This document shows positions 1-5,956 of a stretch of 7,321 bases of DNA, piece after piece. Below the pieces are notes generated by a model. That model saw only the letters and a list, made by a program, of their open reading frames with translations. It was not told where the DNA came from and searched no databases. A program made the position numbers and the translations under genes. Origin of the DNA: JBEVMS01 sp040508515 (GTDB lineage Bacteria > Pseudomonadota > Gammaproteobacteria > Xanthomonadales > Rhodanobacteraceae); the NCBI GenBank assembly GCA_040508515.1, contig JBEVMS010000283.1, positions 1 to 7,321 on the forward strand, read 5' to 3'. Each line of letters begins with the position of its first letter. Position 1 is the stretch's first letter.

Positions 1-23
1 AGATCCTCGCCTCTTTAGCTTGC

Positions 24-27
24 GGAG
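24..27 (+). promoter_or_regulatory. ribosome binding site of phhA
   Basis: GGAG lies 8 nt before the ATG at 36 and decides the phhA start. The upstream promoter lies mostly or wholly outside the window, since only 35 bases precede the gene. Confidence 0.7.
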
Positions 28-35
28 ACTATCCC

Positions 36-929
36 ATGAACACCCCGATCGTCCGTCGCGTCGAGCATCAGCAGACCGATCGCGGCTATGTGCCGGTCTA
101 CGCCACCGGCACGGTCGAGCAGCCGTGGGAGCAGTACAGCGCCACCGACCACCAGGTGTGGGACACCTTGTTCCAGCGCCAGCGCGCGCTGCTGCCGGGA
201 CGCGCCTGCCAGGAATTCATGGACGGCGTGGCGCGCTTCGGACTGGGGCATGGCGGGATTCCCAAGTTCAGCGAGCTCAATCAGGTGCTGGGCCAGGCCA
301 CCGGCTGGCAGTTGGTAGCGGTCGAAGGTTTGCTGCCGGACGAGGTGTTCTTCGATCATCTGGCGCATCGACGCTTTCCGGTCAGCTGGTGGATTCGCAA
401 ACCCGACCAGCTCGATTACCTCAGCGAGCCGGATCTGTTCCACGACCTGTTCGGCCACGTGCCGCTGCTGCTCAATCCGGTGTTCGCCGATTACATGCAG
501 GCGTATGGCCGCGGCGGCATGAAGGCGTTCGCGATCGGCCCCGACGCGCTGATGAACCTGACGCGGTTGTACTGGTACACGGTGGAGTTCGGCCTGATCA
601 ACACCGCCGAGGGCTTGCGCATCTACGGCGCCGGCATCGTCAGCTCCAAGGGCGAGTCGATCTATGCGCTGGATTCGGCCGCGCCCAACCGACTTGGTTT
701 TGACCTCAAGCGCGTGATGAGCACGCGTTACCGCATCGACACCTTCCAGCAGAGTTATTTCGTCATCGACAGCTTCGAGCAGTTGTTCGAGGCCACCGGG
801 CCGGATTTCACCCCGCTGTACGCCGAACTGGCCACGCGCGAACCCGCTGCCGCCGGCGAGGTGCTGGCGAGCGATCGGGTCTATCAGCGCGGTACGGGTG
901 AAGGCTGGTCGAGCAACGCCGACACCTGA
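36..929 (+). CDS. phhA: phenylalanine-4-hydroxylase (PhhA)
   Basis: This 297-residue cytoplasmic enzyme hydroxylates L-phenylalanine to L-tyrosine with O2 and a reduced pterin, at a non-haem iron; this is the first step of phenylalanine breakdown. The iron-binding facial triad is visible: His136 and His141 in FHDLFGHVPLL, and Glu184 in the WYTVEFGL segment. The length fits bacterial single-domain phenylalanine hydroxylases, and the N-terminal ACT regulatory domain of the animal enzymes is absent. The ATG at 36 is preceded by GGAG at 24-27, 8 nt away, which supports this start. The gene ends in TGA and is followed 21 nt later by a strong hairpin terminator, so it appears to be the last or only gene of its transcript. 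The partner gene phhB (pterin dehydratase) is not in the window. Tryptophan or tyrosine hydroxylase activity is unlikely for a bacterial protein of this type. Confidence 0.97.
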   Translation: MNTPIVRRVEHQQTDRGYVPVYATGTVEQPWEQYSATDHQVWDTLFQRQRALLPGRACQEFMDGVARFGLGHGGIPKFSELNQVLGQATGWQLVAVEGLLPDEVFFDHLAHRRFPVSWWIRKPDQLDYLSEPDLFHDLFGHVPLLLNPVFADYMQAYGRGGMKAFAIGPDALMNLTRLYWYTVEFGLINTAEGLRIYGAGIVSSKGESIYALDSAAPNRLGFDLKRVMSTRYRIDTFQQSYFVIDSFEQLFEATGPDFTPLYAELATREPAAAGEVLASDRVYQRGTGEGWSSNADT

Positions 930-950
930 GCCTGACCAGGCACGGTAACG

Positions 951-976
951 AAACGGCCCGCTTCGGCGGGCCGTTT
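951..976 (+). terminator. intrinsic terminator of phhA
   Basis: AAACGGCCCG (951-960) is perfectly complementary to CGGGCCGTTT (967-976). The intervening CTTCGG closes as one more C-G pair around a UUCG tetraloop, giving an 11-bp stem. The 3' side ends in TTT and is followed by GCGTTGG rather than a long T-run. The A-tract at 951-953 could make it work in both directions. It lies 21 nt after the phhA stop codon. Confidence 0.85.
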
Positions 977-1266
977 GCGTTGGTGCTCCTTGGTCACCGC
1001 GCCGCGGTGGCAGCTCGCCACGGGACCCATGAGTCCAGATCAAGTACGCGGCGAGCAGCGCACCCACCGCATCATTGGAGGCGGGGGTCTTACGTTTTGC
1101 AACCGCCTTGCCTGCACGTGGTCGACTAGATCGGCGTGGGGGCCGGTCGGGTCACGCACCTCAGGCTGCGGCAGCACTTCGCCGCGCGAAGCACGTTTGC
1201 ACCGCTCCGGTTGTCGGAAGGCGGCGCGCGCGCCGGGTGTAACGCTGGGTGCCAGCGTCCTATCCA
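977..1266. other. intergenic region without a recognisable gene
   Basis: These 290 bases lie between the phhA terminator and the end of the RES toxin gene. The ORFs crossing them have composition unlike a conserved protein and I recognise none. Visible structure: an interrupted palindrome, CACCGCG-C-CGCGGTG, at 995-1009; the 12-mer TCGACTAGATCG at 1122-1133, which recurs at 2616-2627 on the other side of the toxin-antitoxin pair; a perfect 14-bp GC palindrome at 1222-1235; and a hairpin at 1242-1258, listed separately as a probable terminator. It could be decayed insertion DNA, but nothing proves that. Confidence 0.6.
1242..1258 (-). terminator. probable terminator hairpin of the RES toxin transcript
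   Basis: On the minus strand ACGCTGG, loop CAC, CCAGCGT forms a perfect 7-bp stem starting 8 nt after the toxin stop codon. It is followed by TTACACCC, so there is no real U-tract, and then by the GC palindrome at 1222-1235. The position suggests the 3' end of the toxin-antitoxin transcript; the weak U-tract lowers confidence. Confidence 0.45.
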
Positions 1267-1971
1267 TCACTCCGGCGGTGGCGCGCCCGCGCGCCGCCAT
1301 TCGCTGATCTCCAGCACCTGGGCGATCCGCCGGCCGTCCCAGCGATACAGCAAATGCGCGCCCTGCACGCACGGCGCCACCAGATCCGGATAGAACAACG
1401 CCGCGCATTCACCGCCGGGGCGGCGTGCGCTGTCGTAGACGATGCCGTTGGCGCCGCTCTGCCGCAGGCCCTGCGCGAAGGCCTTGCTGGCGACGTAGCT
1501 GTGCGGATCGTGCAAGGCCGGCCAGCCGCCGCGGATATCGTGCAGCCGGCCGGCGATCGCGGTGCGGTAGCAGCGCATCTGGATATCGCAGGCCGGTTCC
1601 GCCGTCGCAGCCAGGAATTGCTCGCGATGAAAAACGGTTTCCTCCACCGCGGTGGCCAGGTCGTGCGCGGCGTAGAACACGCCCCAGCTGCCATCGGAAA
1701 ACCGACTGCCGGCCGGGTCGAGATGGGTGAACGCGGCCATCACCGGCGTGGTGCCCGGACCGCTGACGCGCCGCTTGGGCGGCAACGTGCGCAACGCACC
1801 GAGTTGCTCGCGCAGGCGTGGATTGGTCAGCGCCTCCAGCGCAAACAACGCCTCCAGATCGGCCGGCGCGGCGATGCGGTCGAACACGCCCACCGTAGGA
1901 AACCGGCTCGCCACGATGCGATACGCCTGACTCCAGCGGATACGTTTTATCGGCGGCGCTGCGGCCATCAT
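1267..1971 (-). CDS. RES-domain toxin, predicted NAD+ phosphorylase/glycohydrolase
   Basis: This 234-residue protein is the toxin of a RES/Xre toxin-antitoxin pair. RES toxins of the MbcT and ParT type degrade or transfer ADP-ribose from NAD+ and so starve the cell. The C-terminal RES core is recognisable: GSRFSDGSWGVFY (about 88-100), ATAVEE (about 106-111) and GIVYDSARRPGGECAALF (about 176-193). From the family pattern the likely active-site residues are Arg90, Tyr100, Glu110 and Ser181, all present, so the toxin looks intact. An N-terminal region of about 80 residues, with YRIVASRFP near 17-25, precedes the core, making it longer than minimal RES toxins. A TAG lies four codons before the ATG at 1971, so translation cannot start upstream; AGGGA sits 6 nt before that ATG. 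A second ATG follows at once (1968). It is downstream of the antitoxin gene on the same strand with a 77-nt gap. Which NAD+ reaction it catalyses cannot be read from sequence. Confidence 0.9.
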   Translation of the reverse strand: MMAAAPPIKRIRWSQAYRIVASRFPTVGVFDRIAAPADLEALFALEALTNPRLREQLGALRTLPPKRRVSGPGTTPVMAAFTHLDPAGSRFSDGSWGVFYAAHDLATAVEETVFHREQFLAATAEPACDIQMRCYRTAIAGRLHDIRGGWPALHDPHSYVASKAFAQGLRQSGANGIVYDSARRPGGECAALFYPDLVAPCVQGAHLLYRWDGRRIAQVLEISEWRRAGAPPPE

Positions 1972-2029
1972 GCGGTGTCCCTACCGGACGCAGGTGAAAG
2001 CGGATCGCACTGTGGCCGGCGGCGGTATC

Positions 2030-2048
2030 GCGCGCTGCGACAGCGCGC
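2030..2048 (-). promoter_or_regulatory. hairpin in the antitoxin-toxin gap
   Basis: GCGCGCTG (2030-2037) and CAGCGCGC (2041-2048) are perfect inverted copies separated by three bases. In the minus-strand transcript the stem starts directly after the antitoxin stop codon (2049-2051). The toxin start lies 58 nt beyond it. There is no U-tract behind the stem. It may act as an attenuator, an RNase stop or a translational insulator that lowers toxin output; this role is inferred from position only. Confidence 0.45.
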
Positions 2049-2441
2049 TCATCCGCGCTGCGCATCCAGGTATTGGCGCACCGCGAACAAGTCGCTGACG
2101 TTACCGGCAAGCATCCGCTGCAACGCCGATTGGCCGGCGAACAACGGCGCCTGATTGGGCTTGCGCACCCAGGCGTCGGCTTGCTGCGGATCGGGAAACA
2201 GAATCTGTAGCGCCTTCCAGATGCCCAGCAGGTAACTGATCCGCTCCAGCGTGTCGCGCGCGAGCTGGCCATCGCGTTCGCGCTTCCATTTGTAAAAGGT
2301 CGATTCGGGCGGATCGCCAAGCAGTCGCCGCTGCTCGGCCACGCGCAAATCCCACCGCTCGGCCAACTGGAAAAATGCCCGCAGGGCGGGGCCGCCGAGC
2401 GACGGGATCGGATCGGTCTGCGGCTGCGCGCTAGCGATCAT
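2049..2441 (-). CDS. Xre/MbcA/ParS-type antitoxin of the RES toxin
   Basis: This 130-residue protein is the first gene of the toxin-antitoxin operon. Such antitoxins bind the RES toxin, block its active site and usually repress their own promoter. An N-terminal helix-turn-helix-like region spans about residues 18-68, including STFYKWKRE (48-56). The C-terminal part, about 70-130, has the pattern of the antitoxin toxin-binding domain (DUF2384/MbcA-ParS C-terminal): YLLGIWKALQILFPD (70-84), then WVRKPNQAPLFAGQSAL (91-107) and a final helix ending QYLDAQRG. The ATG at 2441 is preceded by the purine-rich GAGAAAG, a modest ribosome site. The family assignment rests on both the C-terminal motif and the adjacent RES gene. 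Composition is as GC-rich as the neighbours, which suggests long residence in this lineage. Confidence 0.88.
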   Translation of the reverse strand: MIASAQPQTDPIPSLGGPALRAFFQLAERWDLRVAEQRRLLGDPPESTFYKWKRERDGQLARDTLERISYLLGIWKALQILFPDPQQADAWVRKPNQAPLFAGQSALQRMLAGNVSDLFAVRQYLDAQRG

Positions 2442-2500
2442 CGAATCTTTCTCTATGGAGTTTTACTGCATACTACTTCACATCGAGAGTTAGCGCACAC
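2442..2500 (-). promoter_or_regulatory. probable promoter/operator of the toxin-antitoxin operon
   Basis: The 45 or so bases before the antitoxin start are clearly richer in A and T than the surroundings. On the minus strand TAGTAT (2475-2470) resembles a sigma-70 -10 box and lies 28 nt before the ATG. No good -35 hexamer is seen at 16-18 bp. Autoregulation by the antitoxin would be normal for the family, but I find no convincing perfect operator palindrome. Confidence 0.4.
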
Positions 2501-2744
2501 TGCTAGCACGACGCCACGAAGCCGTCTAAACGCCCCGACCAAATGCGAATGCGCAGCACAGCTGAGACGGCGCCTTCCGCCGCAGCACACCGATTGGTGT
2601 CGCGTTCGATGGTCATCGACTAGATCGACGATCGCGGCATGAACAGCTGCAGGCGGCGGCACCGCTCATCGGATAACGCCTAGATATTCCGGGCGACGGC
2701 TGACTGCCAGGGCGGTAAGTCATCACCGAGTAGGCGATGCCGCC
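2501..2744. other. intergenic region without a recognisable gene
   Basis: No credible gene lies here; a 69-codon minus-strand ORF (2662-2453) has no recognisable domain and runs through the antitoxin promoter. Small dyads are seen: CGGCG/CGCCG at 2568-2582 and ACACC-GATT-GGTGT at 2587-2600. TCGACTAGATCG at 2616-2627 repeats a 12-mer found at 1122-1133. A CAGGC-GCGGCA stretch follows both copies at similar distance (2650 and 1162), so the two flanks may share a diverged repeat. Confidence 0.5.
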
Positions 2745-2773
2745 CGCCCCGATCGATCAATCGTGACGGGGCG
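2745..2773 (-). terminator. possible terminator hairpin after the DUF885 gene
   Basis: CGCCCCG (2745-2751) is complementary to CGGGGCG (2767-2773) around a 15-base loop, starting 7 nt beyond the peptidase stop codon on the minus strand. There is no U-tract and the loop is long, so this is a weak call. Confidence 0.3.
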
Positions 2774-2779
2774 CGACAC

Positions 2780-4543
2780 TCAATGCTTGGCGCAGTCGGC
2801 GTCGTAATCCGGCTCCGGGCCGCCCTGGGCGATGAACTGGTCGATCCGCTGTTCGAGTACCGGCAACGGCACCGACCCGGTGGAAAGCACGGTGTCGTGG
2901 AAGTGGCGCAGATCGAATTTGTCGCCCAGCGCCTGCTCGGCCCGATGACGCAGTTCGAGAATTTTCAGATAGCCCAGCTCGTAGGACAACGCCTGGCCCG
3001 GCCAGCTGATGTAGCGATCGACCTCGTTGGCGATCTCACGCGTGGACAGCGCGGTGTTGGCGGTCATGTAGTCGATCGCCTGCTGCCGGCTCCAGCCCAG
3101 GTGATGGATGCCGGTGTCCTCCACCAGGCGCACCGCGCGCCACATCTGGTAAGTGAGATAACCGAAGCGCTCGTAGGGCGTGTGGTAGATGCCCATCTCG
3201 TTGCCCAAGTATTCGGAATACAACGCCCAGCCTTCGCCGTAGGACGAGATGTAGCTTTCGCGCCGAAACGCCGGCTGGCCGCGCTGCTCATCGGCCAGTG
3301 CCAGTTGCAGCGCGTGCCCCGGCATCGATTCGTGCAAGGTTAGCGCCGGCATGTTGTAGAGCGGCCGCGAGGGCAGATCGTAGGTGTTGACCAGATAGGT
3401 ATCCGGGCCGCCGCGGCCGGAGGTGTAGTAAGGCGCGATATCCGCCGGCACCGGCACGATCGCGAAGCGCTGGCGCGGCAGGCGATCGAAGAACTTGCCC
3501 AATTGGCCGTCCACTTGCTTGGCCACCCAGGCGGTACGCATCAGCAGCTCGTCGGGGGTTTTGGCGTAGAACTGCGGATCGCTGCGCAGGAAGGTCAGAA
3601 ACTGCTCGAAGCTGCCACGGAAGCCGCTGGCCTGCATGGTCGTGACCATCTGCGCGTGGATCTTGGCCACTTCACTCAAGCCGATCTGGTGGATCGCATC
3701 GGGGTCCAGCTCCAGCGTGGTGTAGTCGCGGATCTGCTGACGGTAATAGGCCTTGCCGTCGGGCAGCGCTTCGGCCGCCAGGGTAGTGCGCGCGTGCGGC
3801 ACGTAGTCGTTGCGGAAGAACGTCAGCAGATGCGCGTAGGCCGGAATCACCTGGCTGGCGATCGCCGCGCGGGCCTGCACGCGCAAGGCCTCGGCGCGCG
3901 CGGCCGGGATGGCATCGGGCAAGCGCTCGAACGGTTTGTAAAAGCTCGACTGGCTCGGATCGGTCAGTTCGGCCACCGCGGCGATGGAGGCGTCACGCCC
4001 CTTCAGCACCTCGCGTGGCACCGAAAACCCACGCGCCAGGCCGGCGCGCATATTGGCGATTTGCTGGTCGAAGTAGGCAGGAATCTGTCCCAGCCGGTCG
4101 ATGTAGTGCTGGTAATCGTCGGCGCTGCGCAGCTTGTCGCCGCCCAACTGATAGCCGATCTCGCTCCAGAACGCCGAGTCGCTGTTGAACGGCATCTGCC
4201 ATTGCTTGAACGCCTGATCGGCGGCCAGGTTGGATATCTGCTCGCGATAGACCGCATAGTTGACCTGCTGCGCCGGCGAAAGCTGCCTGGGATCAATCGC
4301 CGCCAGCTGCGCCAGCACCTGTTGCCAGCGCACCAGGCGTTGCTGCTGGGTGGTCGGATCGACCTGATCCAACTTGCCGTCGCTGGCCTGCGCCTCGCCC
4401 GAGGCGCTGATTCCCGATTGCCCGCTGCGCCAGGCCCACTCGCTTTGATAGATATCCTGAAAACGCGCGTCGGCCGACTGCGCGTGCACGCTGCCGATGC
4501 CGCCAAGACCGATCAGCAGCACGCTGCCGAGCCAAAATTTCAT
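2780..4543 (-). CDS. exported DUF885-family putative metallopeptidase
   Basis: The predicted protein has 587 residues. The frame stays open far upstream (to about 5818), but that is an antisense shadow of fbp. The true start is the ATG at 4543, with AAGGGGAAG a few bases before it and a clear signal peptide directly after. Residues 1-21 have Lys2, a hydrophobic core and a VHA-QS cleavage site, so the protein should be exported to the periplasm or beyond. The rest matches the DUF885 family: HESMPGHALQ (404-413) is the family's HExxPGH motif, and SYGEGWALYSEYLG (434-447) supplies a conserved glutamate, probably Glu437. These residues are likely metal ligands and catalytic, by analogy with gluzincins. 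The C-terminal segment YISWPGQALSYELGYLKI is also typical. Substrate is unknown; oligopeptide hydrolysis is the usual guess. The gene is divergent from fbp. The C-terminus ends DADCAKH, oddly similar to the end of Fbp. Confidence 0.9.
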   Translation of the reverse strand: MKFWLGSVLLIGLGGIGSVHAQSADARFQDIYQSEWAWRSGQSGISASGEAQASDGKLDQVDPTTQQQRLVRWQQVLAQLAAIDPRQLSPAQQVNYAVYREQISNLAADQAFKQWQMPFNSDSAFWSEIGYQLGGDKLRSADDYQHYIDRLGQIPAYFDQQIANMRAGLARGFSVPREVLKGRDASIAAVAELTDPSQSSFYKPFERLPDAIPAARAEALRVQARAAIASQVIPAYAHLLTFFRNDYVPHARTTLAAEALPDGKAYYRQQIRDYTTLELDPDAIHQIGLSEVAKIHAQMVTTMQASGFRGSFEQFLTFLRSDPQFYAKTPDELLMRTAWVAKQVDGQLGKFFDRLPRQRFAIVPVPADIAPYYTSGRGGPDTYLVNTYDLPSRPLYNMPALTLHESMPGHALQLALADEQRGQPAFRRESYISSYGEGWALYSEYLGNEMGIYHTPYERFGYLTYQMWRAVRLVEDTGIHHLGWSRQQAIDYMTANTALSTREIANEVDRYISWPGQALSYELGYLKILELRHRAEQALGDKFDLRHFHDTVLSTGSVPLPVLEQRIDQFIAQGGPEPDYDADCAKH

Positions 4544-4715
4544 GATGCTTCCCCTTCGCTGCCGATCCCGATCATGGCATCGGCAGGCCGGCCCGCAGCC
4601 AGTGCCAAGAGATGGGGCGAGGCGCCCGCACCAAGCCGCCTGCTCCCGCTTACTGGCTGATGGCGGCGGGAGCCGGGAGACGATCACTGGCGCCAGACCA
4701 CTTGGGGAGGGGACA
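4544..4715. promoter_or_regulatory. divergent control region of the DUF885 gene and fbp
   Basis: Both flanking genes are transcribed away from this segment, so it must hold both promoters unless one gene is read through from elsewhere. I cannot assign reliable -35/-10 boxes. Three dyads are clear: TGCCGAT/ATCGGCA at 4560-4566 and 4579-4585 near the peptidase start; GCTCCCGC/GCGGGAGC at 4642-4649 and 4666-4673; and the perfect palindrome CTGGCGCCAG at 4687-4696, just before the GGAGG at 4706. They are candidate operators or 5'-leader hairpins for fbp. Confidence 0.45.
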
Positions 4716-4748
4716 ATGGCCGCTTCCCCCACCACGGACCTGCCATGA
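4716..4748 (+). CDS. 10-codon mini-ORF overlapping the fbp start
   Basis: ATG at 4716 has an excellent ribosome site, GGAGGGG at 4706-4712, with 5 nt between GGAGG and the ATG. It reads MAASPTTDLP and stops at TGA 4746-4748. That stop overlaps the fbp start as ATGA (4745-4748). Such an overlap is typical of translational coupling. The ribosome site directly before fbp itself is weak (CGGA at 4735-4738). The mini-ORF may therefore load ribosomes for fbp. The peptide itself need not have a function; expression is not shown by sequence alone. Confidence 0.45.
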   Translation: MAASPTTDLP

Positions 4749-5776
4749 CGTCGCCTGTAAAGCCGATTTCGCTGATTCAATTCCTGATCGAGGAACGCCG
4801 CGCCGGCCACATCAACAGCGAGTTGAGCCTGTTGATCGAAGTGGTCGCACGCGCCTGCAAACGCATCGCCGTGGCCACCGGCAAGGGCGCCCTGGGCGGT
4901 GTGCTGGGCAACGCCGGCAGCGACAACGTGCAAGGCGAAGCGCAGAAGAAACTGGATGTGATCTCCAACGAGATCCTGCTGGAAGCCAACGCCTGGGGCG
5001 GGCATCTGGCGGCGATTGCTTCGGAGGAAATGGAAGACCCGCAGCCGATCCCCGACGCCTATCCCAAGGGCCATCACTTGTTGTTGTTCGATCCGCTGGA
5101 CGGCTCGTCCAACATCGACGTCAACGTCTCGGTGGGCACGATCTTCTCGGTGCTGCGCGCGCCGGACGATATCGGTCAGCCCAAGGTCGAACATTTCCTG
5201 CAGCCTGGCACCGCGCAGCTGGCGGCCGGTTACGTGGTTTACGGCCCCAGCACCTTGCTGGTGCTGACCTTCGGCCACGGCGTGCATGAGTTCACCCTGG
5301 ACCGCGAAGTCGGCAGCTTCACGCTGACCAAGCGCGGCATGACGATCCCGGCCGAGACCACCGAGTTTGCCGTCAACATGTCCAACCAGCGTCACTGGGA
5401 AGCGCCGATGCAGCGCTATATCGGCGAGCTGCTGGCCGGCAAGGACGGCCCGCGCGGCAAGGACTTCAACATGCGCTGGGTCGCCTCGATGGTCGCCGAC
5501 GTGCATCGCATCGTCACCCGCGGCGGGGTGTTCTATTACCCGCTGGACCACAAGATCCTGGCCAACGGCGGCGCCGGCAAGCTTCGTCTGATGTACGAAG
5601 CCAATCCGATGGCCTTCATCATCGAGCAGGCCGGCGGCGCCGCCACCACCGGGCGCGAGCGGATCATGGATCTCACCCCGACCGGGCTGCACCAGCGCGT
5701 GCCGGTATTCCTCGGTTCCAAGGCCGAGATCGAGCGGGTTACCGCTTATCACCAGGACGCCGATTGCGCTAAGTGA
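4745..5776 (+). CDS. fbp: class I fructose-1,6-bisphosphatase
   Basis: This 343-residue cytoplasmic enzyme hydrolyses fructose 1,6-bisphosphate to fructose 6-phosphate and phosphate, the committed step of gluconeogenesis, using Mg2+. Class I motifs are all present: SEEME with metal ligands Glu94 and Glu95; LLLFDPLDGSSNIDVNVSVG (112-131) with Asp116 and Asp119; and LMYEANPM with Glu285. KGALGG (47-52) and NVQGEAQKKLDV (61-72) are also family hallmarks, and the length is normal. The ATG at 4745 is the first in frame and fits the family N-terminus (LIQFLIEE); no better alternative start codon lies close upstream. Its own ribosome site is weak, but a mini-ORF with a strong site ends on its start codon. 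It is divergent from the DUF885 gene and is followed by a hairpin. The last six residues, DADCAK, recur at the end of the neighbouring DUF885 protein. Confidence 0.98.
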   Translation: MTSPVKPISLIQFLIEERRAGHINSELSLLIEVVARACKRIAVATGKGALGGVLGNAGSDNVQGEAQKKLDVISNEILLEANAWGGHLAAIASEEMEDPQPIPDAYPKGHHLLLFDPLDGSSNIDVNVSVGTIFSVLRAPDDIGQPKVEHFLQPGTAQLAAGYVVYGPSTLLVLTFGHGVHEFTLDREVGSFTLTKRGMTIPAETTEFAVNMSNQRHWEAPMQRYIGELLAGKDGPRGKDFNMRWVASMVADVHRIVTRGGVFYYPLDHKILANGGAGKLRLMYEANPMAFIIEQAGGAATTGRERIMDLTPTGLHQRVPVFLGSKAEIERVTAYHQDADCAK

Positions 5777-5784
5777 GCGATACC

Positions 5785-5806
5785 ACCCCGGCCACCGTGC
5801 CGGGGT
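5785..5806 (+). terminator. probable terminator hairpin of fbp
   Basis: ACCCCGGC (5785-5792) and GCCGGGGT (5799-5806) form a perfect 8-bp GC-rich stem with a 6-base loop, 8 nt after the fbp stop codon. No T-run follows, so termination may be partial or the stem may only protect the 3' end. Confidence 0.6.
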
Positions 5807-5943
5807 ACACGCCCGCACCTGTCGCGGTCGCGTCGAATGGCACGCCCGGATGCTCCGGTGGCTCGCCCTTAAATCGCCACACCGCCGGCCAGCAGCGCCG
5901 CTACACTCGGCGCCGCCCCTGCGACGGCTCGCCGCAGTTTTTC

Positions 5944-5949
5944 TAGTGT
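5944..5949 (+). promoter_or_regulatory. -10-like box just before the patatin gene
   Basis: TAGTGT ends 7 nt before the ATG at 5957, and lies in the only T-rich patch of the 180-base gap (TTTTTCTAGTGTT at 5938-5950). If it is a -10 element the transcript would begin at or next to the start codon. No Shine-Dalgarno site is present, which agrees with leaderless expression. No clear -35 is seen. Confidence 0.35.
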
Positions 5950-5956
5950 TGCCCCC

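Noticed and set aside
15..1067. 350-codon minus-strand ORF opposite phhA
   Set aside because: Antisense shadow that runs through the phhA terminator; no recognisable family.
1249..2154. 301-codon plus-strand ORF opposite the RES toxin
   Set aside because: Low-complexity Arg/Ala/Gly-rich shadow of the toxin gene.
2453..2662. 69-codon minus-strand ORF upstream of the antitoxin
   Set aside because: Ends inside the antitoxin promoter region, no known motif, Cys/His/Arg-rich shadow-like composition.
3503..4660. Long plus-strand ORF of 385 codons across the DUF885 gene
   Set aside because: It is antisense to a gene with a signal peptide and family motifs, and has a His/Gln/Arg-rich composition typical of GC-rich shadow frames with no recognisable domain.
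4544..5818. 425-residue N-terminal extension of the DUF885 frame
   Set aside because: It runs antisense to fbp and its sequence is shadow-like. A ribosome site and signal peptide start at 4543.
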